From Chelydra serpentina (Eukaryota > Chordata > Testudines > Chelydridae), in the NCBI GenBank assembly GCA_037349315.1, contig JBAIAC010000001.1, positions 6,800,001 to 6,864,000 on the forward strand: a DNA stretch of 64,000 nt, read 5' to 3'. This document shows, piece by piece, positions 11,587 through 21,875 of this stretch (position 1 is its first letter; every line of letters starts with the position of its first letter). The notes below the pieces were generated by a model. The model saw only the letters and a program-made list of their open reading frames with translations. It did no database searches and was not told where the DNA came from. Position numbers and translations under genes: made by a program.

Positions 11587-12584
11587 TAGCCAATATTCAT
11601 AACTTCAGATACAAAAATAATACATGCATATAAACAGGATCATCATACTCAGCCAGTCATAACTTTTCCATTGACACCTTACATGACATGCTTTGTTCAA
11701 GATTTGTTGCAATTGTCTAACAGTGGCTGTATCAGTAATATAAACAGCCATGTTTCAGTCATACAGCATCACACCTCATAGTGATTTCCTTCTAGTTAGT
11801 GAATGGGTAGTATTGATATAATTTGATGGCATCCTCATGCACTCCTAGGTCAGAAATATTGTGCATTTAGTATGGGACGTCAACCCTGGAAGATTTAAAG
11901 GTGGGGAAAATGAGTCTGGTCCTGAAAGCTCCAACAGATTTACAGAAGACTCCAGTGGAAAAAGAAACCCATTGAAGTGTCATTCAATTCTGAATAGTGA
12001 CAGTAAATCTGAATTGTGACAGTAAAAAAAAGCATTGTGGGCTTTCATGTTTATTGCATTGTCTGTGATTTTCAGATCAAATATACTCAGTTTACAGGTG
12101 AAAGAGTGGTTTTCTAACCATCAGCCCTACAACTCCAATCTGGAAATCAAGCTGTGCTCTTTCTGGATTGTGTATCATCATAATTTAAGTGTATTGTAGT
12201 AAAATATAGTTTGAACTATAAACCTAGAGGTAAAGAGTATAAAATTGGAACTCTCTTATCAATTCTGTGAATGATGGATGAACCAAAAAAGAATTCACCT
12301 TACTCCCATAGCTGCGTTGGCTCTGCAGTATTAAAAATATAAAAAGTAGTAAACTTGCTTTTGTCACTAAAGTAATCAGATATGACTTGGAATGTGCATG
12401 GGAAAGAGATCTGTGAAATAAGGAACAGCCATTTTTAAATAGTCCCTTTTTTATCATAACTGCACATTAATGTAAAAAGAAAACATTAAAGTAATGGCAT
12501 TGTTGGCTTTTTTTCCAGAATTTTCAGCACTTGTTTTTCAGGCCCCAAAGTCACCTTCTCCTGGGCCTTTATACGTTACGTGTT
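11587..12584. other. intronic sequence, no feature seen
   Basis: AT-rich sequence between the CR1 3' end and the DIRS gag fragment. No RNA gene, exon or repeat is recognised. Confidence 0.45.
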
Positions 12585-13312
12585 ACACAAAGATCCGGTG
12601 CCAAGGCTTCAGGCTTCCAGCTGCCTGCCTCTCTTCTGTCACCGTTCAGCACCGCGACCGTCGCGGTGCCGACATAGCACAACATGCCTGACCCCCCGCA
12701 GGCTGATATTGATCTCCCGGCACCGGCTCCGACATCCGCTGAGCTGACCGGCAGTGAGTCAAGGCTCAAAACACCAGTGCAGAGGAATTTTTCCTCACAG
12801 CAGATTCCTCCTGCACAGCCTTCACCTCACACAGGAGCCTCAGCACTGCAATTTACTCAGTCAAGGGACCTGCCCGTGTCACCTATCCTGCAGTCACCCC
12901 TACTGAATGCCTACTTCTCTCCAAATGCTGACTCAGGGTCTGGACAGCCTTCCTCCAGTGATGAGGAAGCTGGACCGCAGGGGGATTTTTCACCGTATCA
13001 AGTCTCCCATCCTCAGACCCCAGTCAACAGAGGTCAGAAAAATTACCTCATCCTACTCTCATGGTGTGTGAACCCCTGGATAGCACCACCTATGCCCTTC
13101 CTACCGCTGTGGCAATATTGGGCCCCATAAGCATCGTATCCTCGAGAACACACTCGCTACTCCACCTCAACCAGGCGCAACACCTGCCTAGCACCATCAG
13201 CTGACGAACCTTCCATTGACGCAAGACACCGGGCAGCACCGTCACAACTGCAGGATCAATCACATCCTGTTCCTATTCCAGTAGACCTGGAGGTAATGCC
13301 TGATGAAGCCTT
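12585..13312 (+). mobile_element. DIRS gag fragment (older copy, B0)
   Basis: This segment aligns by eye with 14110-14840 of the adjacent DIRS element. Shared features include the Pro-rich PAPTSAELTGS, the HTGASALQFTQ block, SPNADSGSGQPSSSDEEAG, and NPWIAPPMPFLPLWQYWAP near 13125. It begins inside gag and stops exactly where the left terminus of element B starts (about 13313), after TGATGAAGCCTTACTTCTTC. It lacks any pol, recombinase or right end. It may be an older DIRS interrupted by B with loss of its 3' part, or a product of template switching. Confidence 0.75.
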
Positions 13313-13677
13313 ACTTCTTCTTTGAGAGATGCCCCTGTGGGTGCTCCACTCCAGGTGTTGGTGCGTTCCTGCGCCTTCGCTCGGAGATTTTTACAGCAGT
13401 ACTCGTACCGGTCACGCACGCACAGAGCTTGCCCCCCTGCTCTGAGAGAATGTTGGTAGTGCACATGCGCTCCTCAGTTCCTTCTCTACCGTCCCCGGCC
13501 TGAGACGGAGCTCAGCACTCGTTAGAAAACTTTTTCTTCCTTGTTATTATTCCCTATTTAGATAGTTATTTGTTACTTTTAGTGTTCGTTTTATAGTTAC
13601 AAGTAGTTAACTATAGTTAGTTAGTTTTTCCCTTAAAAAAAAATTTTTTTTTTCCTGTCAGCGCAGCGGCTGCCGAC

Positions 13678-15825
13678 ATGCCTGGCTCCCAGGCTGTAAG
13701 CGCTGCTCTAATTGTAAGGATGCCATCCCTCTCTCAGATGGCCACTCAAAATGTATAAAATGTCTGGGGGAGTCTCACATTCCCCAGAAATGTGCCCACT
13801 GCAGCAAACTTAGTTCTAGGGCACGAAAGGACAGGGAGTTGAGACTCAAATTACTCCTCCTGCAAAAGTCCTTAGGGTCCGCTTCAGACCCAGGCGCTGA
13901 CTCAGGCTCTGCTTCCCGCCACAGCCCCCCCGCCTCTAAGCAGGTGAAGAAAAACTCTAAAAAACATCACCTTCAGTCACCACCAAGGTGACCTTCGCGG
14001 GATAAAGCTTCTCTGGGCAGGTCTACCGCCTCCCTCCCAGCGCTTCCCCGGCTGAGTAGCTTTGATGTGCCGGGTTCCTCAGGCGCCGCGCAAAACCTGC
14101 CTGCGGCTGCGGCAGTAGCACACAGCTCCGGTGCAGAGGCCTCAGGCTTTCAGTTGCCTGCCTCTCAGACAGCACCCTTCGGCACCGCAGTGCAAGTGGT
14201 GCCGACACATGCGGATGCGCCTGACCCCCTGCGGGCTATTGGCGCTTTCCCCGCTTCGGCACCGACACCCACTGAGCTGGCCGGCAGCCAAACAACTTCA
14301 AAGACGCCGGTGCAGAGAATCTTTTCCCCTCAGCACATTCCTCTCGCACAGCCCTCTCCACATAGAGGAGCTTCAGCACTTCAATTCACTCAACCAGATG
14401 CCCTGCTTGTGTCACCCACTCTGCAGTCACCCTTCCTGAAAGCATATTTATCACCCAATGCTCAGACAGGGTCTGAACAGCCTTCCTCCAGTAAGGAGGA
14501 AGATGGACTCCAGGAGGATTTTTCACCTTATGACAATAGGGGGCAAAGAAACATCACCTCATCCTACCCTCAGGATCCTGCCCCCTGGTGTGTAAACCCC
14601 TGGATGGTACCACCTATGTCTTTCCCACCACAGTGGCAATATTGGGCCCCGTGGCCCCCTTATTCTCAGGACCACGCTCGCTATGCTCCTTCAACCAGGT
14701 CAGGCACTGGCCCGACACCACGTGCTCACAGACCTGCCACTGATCCCAGACACCTGTCAGCACCATCGCCACTGCGGGATCAAGTACGACCTATCCCTAA
14801 CCAGGCGGACCCGGTTGCTACTCCTGATGAAGCCCTGCTTCCTCCCCCCCAACCACCTTCAGATGATTTTGTAAAATTTCAAGATCTTTTCAAAAGAGTA
14901 GCAAGTGAGTTAAGAATTAATCTGGAGGAGGTTCCTGAACAACAGCATGAGCTAACAGATATCCTGCAGCCTCCCTCCTCTTCCAGGATTGCACTGCCAA
15001 TTAATCCAGCCCTTTTGGAACCTGCCAAGGCCATATGGCAGACTCCTGCTGCAAGCTTACCTACCTGCAAGCGAGCGGACAGCAAGTACTTTATTCCTCC
15101 CAAGGGCTCTGAATTCCTTTTTACTCATCCAGCGCCTAATTCCTTGGTTGTTGATGCAGTCAACCAAAAGAATAAACAGTCTTCCCGCTTTACCCCAGCT
15201 GACAAGGACAGCAAGCGCTTGGACCTTCTTGGACGGAAAGTATATGGATCGTCTACCCTACAATTTCGAATTGCTAATTATACTGCCGTTCTGGCAAAAT
15301 ATGACCATAAAAATTTAACACATTCATGGACTTTATTGAAGATATTCCAGAGGCAAAGAAACAACAATTAATTGCTTTAGTCTCTGAGGGACAAATCATA
15401 TCACGTACTGCCCTTCAAGCGGCCCTCGATGCGGCCAATACTGCAGCAAGATACACCGCCACAGCAGTAGTGATGCGCCGAGGCTCCTGGCTCTCTTCTT
15501 CTTTATTTCCTCGAGACGTCCAGACTACTATCGAAGACCTTCCATTCGACGGTGACAAGCTTTTTGCCTCCACAACGAACGATGTCCTTCACTCAATGAA
15601 GGATTCAGGGCAACTCTTCGGACCTTAGGGATACAAACCCCTATGAACAGAAGGCGACAGTATAGATATCAGCCTTACCAACGTCTGTGCTACCCCACTT
15701 ACACCCAGCACTTCCAGAGATCACACGACCACCACCACGAACAACGCCAGAGACCCAGATTCCAGCGTCGCTGCCCCAATCCCGCAGCAACGTCTCAACC
15801 CCCTCCATCTAATAAGCAGATTTGA
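13678..15825 (+). pseudogene. DIRS B gag-like protein
   Basis: ATG at 13678 opens MPGSQA but shifts frame within a few codons. The following frame gives a Cys/His cluster (CKRCSNC, then CIKCLGESHIPQKCAHC) matching the element A protein. TGA at 13989 interrupts it, and the frame then stays open to 15371 through a Pro/Ser-rich region and the conserved core (DSKRLDLLGRKVYG). Frameshifts near 15320 and 15610 lead to ALQAALDAANTAARYTATAV, EDLPFDGDKLF and a basic Arg/Gln-rich C-terminus. The end reads ATT TGA A, and the pol frame picks up in +1 at the GAA, the same junction layout as in element A. Confidence 0.82.
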
Positions 15826-17777
15826 AGCCTTGGTTGAGGGTTTTGAAAACAATGCTCCCACTTCAGTGCTTATAACACCTGTTCCCCCTTTTGGACACTG
15901 CCTGCGACCATTCTTCCATGAATGGCTCAACATTACCAATGACAAGTGGGTTTTAGAGGTCATCACAACTGGTTATTCCATTCCCTTCCTATCCATCCCC
16001 CCTACCCACCCACCCTCCCCGTCCCTCTTCAGGGACCCTTGTCATGAGCAACTTTTCCTCCAAGAAGTTCAACATCTCCTTCTGTTGGGGGCAGTAGAGC
16101 TCATGCCCGAAAGACACAAAGGAACAGGGTTCTACTCCCGTTATTTCTTAATAGAAAAGAAAACCGGTGGATGGCGACCGATCCTCAACCTCAGGCGGCT
16201 CAACAAATTTATCAAGAAACAAAAGTTCAAAATGGTTACCCTCACCACCATAATTCCAGCGCTGGAACAGGGCAATTGGTTTTCAGCCCTCGACCTACAA
16301 GATGCCTGTTTTCATGTCACAATACATCCAGCCCACAGGCGCTTCCTGCGTTTCGCCCTCGGCTCGACACATTTTTAATACAGGGTTCTACCCTTCGGCC
16401 TATCCACTGCCCCCCGTGTCTTTTCCAAGCTCCTGGCAGTAGTTATTGCTTACCTAAGAAAGCAAGGAGTCATAATATTTCCTTACCTGGACGACTGTCT
16501 CCTCAAAGCCTCCACACTCGACGAAGGTTTTCAATTCATACAACTCACCGTCAACTGTTTCCTCTCCCTCAGCCTACAAATAAACAAAGAAAAATCCACA
16601 TTAATTCCTACCCAGCATCTGGAGTTCATCGGAGCGTACCTCGATTCATGGACGGGAATAGCATCTCTCCCGTCCGACCGCTTCAACACCATAAAGCAGC
16701 TGGCAATAAATCTTCGCAACAGTCCGCAAGTCACTGCTCGAGACTGTTTGCAACTACTGGGTCACATGTCCTCATGCACTTTCGTGGTCCAAAATGCACG
16801 ACTCTACATGAGGTGCTTCCAAGCTTGTTTGGCCACGGTTTACAGACCCAATGTGCATCCCTGACCAAACTTCTATCCATACCTTTCCGAGTCAAGGACT
16901 CTCTCCTATGGTGGACAGTTCCCTCCAACCTCTGTTCTGGAGTCCCCTTTCTCCAGGAGGCCCCATCTATCATAATGGCTACCGACGCATCCCTCACAGG
17001 GTGGGGTGCTCACATGTTACACCACACAACCCAGGGACTATGGTCTCTACAGGAAACCTCCCTACACATAAACATTCTCGAACTTCGAGCTGTAAACAAT
17101 GCATGCCATCACTTTCTCCCTTTAATCCGGAACCAACATGTACACATAATGACAGACAACATCACCTGCATTTTTTATGTAAACAGACAGGGAGGAGCTC
17201 GCTCTCATTCGCTTTGCACAGAAGCCATGAAACTCTGGAACTGGTGCCTTGCAAACAATATCCACATATCAGCCGCCTATCTTCCCGGGATTATGAATAC
17301 CACAGGGACGAATTAAGCAGACGCTTTCCCCGGGACCACAAGTGGGAGATAAACAACACAGTCATTACCAATGTATTCCGCGTGTGGGGCTACCCATCCA
17401 TATACCTCTTTGCAACTGTGGAAAACACAAAATGTCCCGAATTTTGCTCCAGAGCGGGACTGGGCAAACACTCCCTAGGAGATGCATTTATGATTCCATG
17501 GCACATGAGCTTACTCTATGCCTTTCCTCCCATCCCCACTCTCCACAGAGTTCTGACAAAAATTCGAACAGACCGTGCCAAAGTGATCCTGATTGTCCCG
17601 TTGTGGCCCAGACAATGGTGGTTTCCATTTCTCAACAGACTGTTAATTCGGCCACCAATTTTGTTGCCCCTTATTCTGAACCTCCTATCGCAACAACACA
17701 GCCAAATTTGCCACCCCAACCTGTCCATGCGCCACCTCAAAGCGTGGTTCCTACATGGTTCTCCCAAAACGAACTAG
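15824..17777 (+). pseudogene. DIRS B pol: RT, RNase H and methyltransferase-like
   Basis: RT motifs include WRPILNLRRLNKF, FSALDLQDACFHV, VLPFGLSTAPRVF and FPYLDDCLL (about 16480). RNase H includes MATDASLTGWGAH, NILELRAV and IMTDNITCIFYVNRQGG. The C-terminal region shows YLFATVENTKCPEF, LLYAFPPIPTLHRVL and LIVPLWPRQWW, the part described in DIRS elements as methyltransferase-like. The reading frame is broken by TAA at about 16376 (where element A has a Gln codon), a one-base shift near 16858 and another near 17303. Long alternative frames over the same bases are shadows. Confidence 0.85.
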
Positions 17778-18817
17778 CATGCTCTGAGGAGGTTCAAAGA
17801 TTACTCCTACATAGCAGAACACAATCCACTCACACCACCTATCTCCAAAAGTGGAAGCGATTCATACAATGCTCAACTAGACAACTGCCTCCTATGTCTG
17901 CACCACTCCCTCCGATACGCGACTATATTTTGGACCTCAAACAATCTGGCCTTTCGTTTAGCTCCATCAAGATCCACCTGGCTGCTATTACAATTTTCCA
18001 CGATAAAATTGACGATACCTCTGTGTTTGCTCATCCGATCAGTAAACATTTTCTCAAAGGACTTCAATCCCTATACCCAGATGTGAGATCTCCCACTCCT
18101 CCATGGGACCTTCACTTAGTATTATCTTGGCTAACCCAACAGCCATTCGAACCCCTAGCCACTTGCTCTCTCTTACACCTTTCTATGAAAACAGCATTCT
18201 TAGTGGCAATCACTTCTGCCAGACGAGCAGGAGAAATAGCAGCTCTCATGGCAGATCCACCTTATACCCTATTTTTTAAGGACAAAGTTACACTTTGATT
18301 ACACCCTAAATTTCTTCCAAAGGTGCATTCATCATTCCATATCAACGAACCGATACACCTACCAACCTTCTTTCCTAAACCGCATGCAAACTCTTTTGAA
18401 TCCACAATGCATACTCTAGATGTACGCAGGGCTTTGTCCTTTTATTTGGATAGAACAAAGCCCTTTAGGAAATTGCCTAGACTCTTTGTCTCCATAGCGG
18501 AACGATCCAAAGGGACATCTATTTCGACCCAGAGACTCTACAACTGGATTTCTGACTGTATCCGACTCTGTTATCAGATACAAAAAGTTACGCCTCCATC
18601 AGAAGTCAGATCTCACTCCACTAGATCCATGGCTACCTCCGTGGCCTTTCTACACAAAGTTCCTCTGACGGACATTTGTAAAGCAGCCACTTGGTCTTCT
18701 GAACATACTTTTGCTAAGCACTATGCCCTTACTCAGGGCCCCCACTTGGACACACCATTAGGCAGAGCTGTTTTATCTACTGCATTTTTGCCCAATCCGA
18801 AGTCCCTACCTCCTTGA
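17615..18817 (+). pseudogene. DIRS B tyrosine recombinase
   Basis: One frame runs from ATG 17615 to 18817, interrupted once by TGA at 18296-18298. It overlaps the end of pol. The core-binding half contains STHTTYLQKWKRF. The catalytic half carries ITSARRAGEIAAL (first Arg), RSHSTRS (H-x-x-R), ATWSSEHTF (Trp in the second His position) and AKHYAL (Tyr nucleophile). DIRS elements use such a recombinase instead of an integrase, inserting a circular DNA without target-site duplication. All catalytic residues survive despite the nonsense codon. Confidence 0.87.
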
Positions 18818-18829
18818 GATATACTGCTT

Positions 18830-19220
18830 TTAAGTCACCTGGAGTGGAGCATCCACAGGGACATCTCTCTCTCGAAGAAGAGGAGGTTACTCACCCTGTG
18901 CAGGAACTGATGTTCTTCGAGATGAGTGTCCCTGTGGGTGCTCCAATACCCACCCTCCTCCCCTCTACTTTGGAGTTGGGGTAGCCTCCGTTGTAGAGAA
19001 GGAACTGAGGAGACTGGTCGCACATGCGCACTACCAACATTCTCTCAGAGCGGGGGGGGGGGGGGGGGGAGGCGGGGGGCAGGGGAAGCTCTGCGCATGC
19101 GTGACCAGTACAAGTACTGCTGCAAAGGTGCAGGGACACACCAACACCTGGAGTGGAGCACCCACAGGGACACTCATCTCAAAGAATGTCAGTTACTGCA
19201 CAGGGTGAGTAACCTTCTCT
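18830..19220 (+). repeat. DIRS B internal complementary region and right terminus
   Basis: The segment holds a large imperfect inverted repeat. GGTTACTCACCCTGTGCAGG at about 18889 pairs with CACAGGGTGAGTAACC ending near 19214, and GTCCCTGTGGGTGCTCCA pairs with TGGAGCACCCACAGGGACAC. The first half is complementary to the left end of the element, the second to the right end. A pure G run of about 18 bases at 19058-19076 lies in the loop. Confidence 0.75.
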
Positions 19221-20092
19221 TCTGCAGTGGTTAGTGCATGTGGTAGATCACCTAAATATAATACTTCTATAGTAAGGACACTAAATAATGGAAATAGGAG
19301 TAATTCCAGCAACAGTTTGTTCATGAAACTTAAATAATTTAGTAATTTTTCAGTTCTATATTTAGTATTTGCAGAGTGATGTATGTTTAGGTGGCACTGC
19401 CTCAAAATTCATAAAAAGAGAAGGTCTCTGTGCTCAGGAATTATAATATACTTCAAAGATAATACATGGGTTAATAAAGCAAGAAGGCACAAGAGAGGCA
19501 TTTTAAAGCAATCTGCCTAATCTTTGGTATTATGGTCCACATTTGCGTACTTCAAATATTGAAAAAATGTATAATCTCATTATAAACCTTTTTCATAATT
19601 CTTAGTTCTATTACCTCAGCCCAACATTTTCAAACATAGGTGCCTAAAGTTATGTTTTGGCTCTTAAATAAGTGGCCTGATTTTTTCAGAGGTGCAGCAC
19701 CTGCAGCTTCCATTGGCTGTGTGCCCAAATCTGAAGATTTTTCAGACTTAAAATTGGTGAAATATTTGCTTTACTATTTCTTGTTTGTTTGACTGGTTTT
19801 GCTGCTACTGTGTTTTCTCCCAATTTCTTACTCTTCCCGTCTCTTATTTTTTGCAAAGGTTGCAAAAGAGCACCACTGAGCCACCAGTAGGACTGCTGAG
19901 CATACTTTATTACAAGTGACCTTGTAAGATGAGGTAAACTGATGGGGCTGGATCCCACAGGCTTGTGGGCCAACTAGAACACTGAGCTCAACATATGCCC
20001 TGTGGCTTTGATCAGCTAGCTGGGAAAAACATTGGGAAGATTCTGTGTCAGTGACTGGCCCTCATAGCTGCCCTGCTTTCACTTTCTTCTAA
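19221..20092. other. intronic sequence, no feature seen
   Basis: AT-rich flank of DIRS B. It ends in the TAA target duplication of the next MITE (20090-20092). Nothing else is recognised. Confidence 0.45.
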
Positions 20093-20378
20093 GGCTAGGT
20101 CTACACTAACCCCCCCTGTCGAACTAAGATACGCAACTTCAGCTACGTTAATAACGTAGCTGAAGTCGAAGTACCTTAGTTCGAACTTACCTGTGGTCCA
20201 GACGCGGCGCGCAGGCTCCCCCGTCGACTCCGCCTACTCCGTTCGTCGAGCTGGATTACCAGCGTCGACGGCGGAGCACTTCCTGGTTCGATTTATCGCG
20301 TCTAGACAAGACGCGATAAATCGAACCCAGAACATCGATCCCGCGCCTCCGACGCGAGAGGTAAGTATAGACGTACCC
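20093..20378 (+). mobile_element. Harbinger-type MITE, copy 1
   Basis: A 286-bp non-autonomous element flanked by TAA on both sides (20090-20092 and 20379-20381). The left end is GGCTAGGTCTACACTAAC and the right end, inverted, is GGGTACGTCTATACTTAC. These match, in opposite order, the two ends of the autonomous Harbinger element at 27468. Inside are two long palindromes: one centred on GCTACGTTAATAACGTAGC, extending to GAACTAAG/CTTAGTTC, and one centred near TCTAGACAAGA with arms GATTTATCGCG/CGCGATAAATC. Confidence 0.88.
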
Positions 20379-21460
20379 TAAGAGTAGTGGTTAAGTGCAT
20401 TTGAACAGCCATCTATGTTCTTGGTTGGCTATAAGAGTAACTGAAAGTTCTAAAACTATTTGTGGTGTACAAAATTTGTGCTCACTTACAGATTACACTT
20501 AAACTACCACCTCTGTATGCTTTGGTTATGCCATCTTCCTACAGTCTCCATCACACACTCTTTCCCCCCTCCTCTGTATTAACTATTGCTTAGCTAATTG
20601 TAGGAATAGATGATTGCCCACATGATGAGCACTCAGTTCTCGGCACTGTATGGATGTCTCCTTGTAGAAATGCTGGCAAATACTTTCTCCATGCTTCTTT
20701 CAGCAGTGTTCAACGGCATTCAGGATCAAGTCTTTGCCGCCTACTATAAATAATTGTCAGTTTTGTGGATCACAATCTTTCAAAGAGCATAAACTGTCTT
20801 GCTACGTTTTATTAGAAAAGTTTTGTTTCAGGGCATTCTCTGTATCCTCCCTATTAAACAGTCTTTACAGCATTGCATTTCCCCTTTTCCCTGGCAAAAG
20901 GAGGCAAACCAGATCTTTGCTCTGAGCCTGGGTTTAGGCCTACCTCCCAGGAAGGCCTTTTCAGAATTCTCTACCTCAAAGCCTGTGCAGATGGAAGATT
21001 CTGCATGTCCCCTTTTGATGGAGCCTTTAACAGGATTCTGACAGGGTTTTAAACTATTTTTTTCTAATGTTCTTCATTGGCTTTAAGGTTTTTTTCTTCT
21101 CATTTCTATTACCTTCAGAAACTTTTCTTTTGGATTTCTGAAGAAGATAAATGGTGCAGTACCCTGTTTTCCACTCTTTCTCTGCAGAAATGGCAGGCAG
21201 AGACATCATAGAGAAATGGAAAGGCAAGAAATATGTCCTCTTCCTCCCCATCAGCTGTCCCTGGCTGTCATATAAGCAAGGTTTACATCAGGATGGCTGA
21301 GCAGGCTGCAGAGATGCTCCCCTCAGCAAGGCCAGGTCAAGAAATACTGGCATGGCTCCTCTGCATTTTTATCCCCACAAGGCTTTTGATCCAAAATATT
21401 GAATCTGTATTTCTTGCCTATTAAAGAAAAGAAAAAAAAGAAAATAAATGGAGATATGCC
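20379..21460. other. intronic sequence, no feature seen
   Basis: No gene, RNA or classifiable repeat was seen. Short frames in this interval have no domain features. Confidence 0.45.
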
Positions 21461-21639
21461 AATCTCCTAGAACTGGAAAGACCTTGAAAGGTCGAGTCCA
21501 GTCCCCTGCCTTCACTAGCAGGACCAAGTACTGTCCCCTGACAGATTTTTGCCCCAGATCCCTAAGTGGCCCCCTCAAGGATTGAACTCACAATCCTGGG
21601 TTTAGCAGGCCAATGCTCAAACCACTGAGCTATCCCTCA
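21461..21639 (-). mobile_element. tRNA-derived SINE (Cry type), second copy
   Basis: Minus-strand copy of the SINE at 271-455. The tRNA-like head (GAGGGATAGCTCAGTGGTTTG) is near 21639 and the CR1-like tail ends near 21461. The tail is more diverged than in the first copy, and the central CTTGAGGGGGCCACTTAGGG block is almost identical. Confidence 0.78.
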
Positions 21640-21800
21640 TACATTTGCTTTCTGATTTAATCACTTTTTGCTTTAAACATTATGTTAATCTGTAGCCAAA
21701 TGTTTATCCTTAGGTATTGACCCTTATTGATCCAGTGGAGTTAACTCTTTAAATAAGTGTCTTTTATGACTCCTATAATTTTTTTATTAGATACAGTTTA

Positions 21801-21875
21801 AGGCCATGATCCAAAGCCCATGGAGGTCAAAGAAAATATTCCCATTGACTTTCAGTGGGCTTTGGATCAGGCCTA
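21801..21875. repeat. Short palindromic repeat
   Basis: A 75-bp near-perfect inverted repeat: AGGCCATGATCCAAAGCCCA pairs with TGGGCTTTGGATCAGGCCT. A related, more diverged copy is at 41245-41313. It looks like a tiny foldback MITE of a type common in reptile genomes. No clear target duplication was seen. Confidence 0.6.

Larger units (their letters stand above)
13313..19220 (+). mobile_element. DIRS retrotransposon B (complete layout, broken ORFs)
   Basis: About 5.9 kb with the DIRS order: left terminus, gag-like gene, RT/RNase H/methyltransferase-like pol, tyrosine recombinase, internal complementary region, right terminus. The left end (TTCTTCTTTGAGAGATG at 13315) reappears inverted at about 18833-18892, and the right end (GGTGAGTAACC near 19205) reappears inverted at about 18889-18899, as expected of the DIRS internal complementary region. 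Proteins are only moderately similar to element A (54700-61080), so it is a separate family. Every ORF is damaged. Confidence 0.85.

Noticed and set aside
13303..13503. Frames at the left end of DIRS B
   Set aside because: They fall within the terminal repeat and cross the B0/B junction; no coding signature.
16171..17316. 381-residue open frame in DIRS B
   Set aside because: Its first two thirds are a shadow of RT in another frame; only the last part coincides with genuine RNase H after a frameshift. It is covered by the pol pseudogene.
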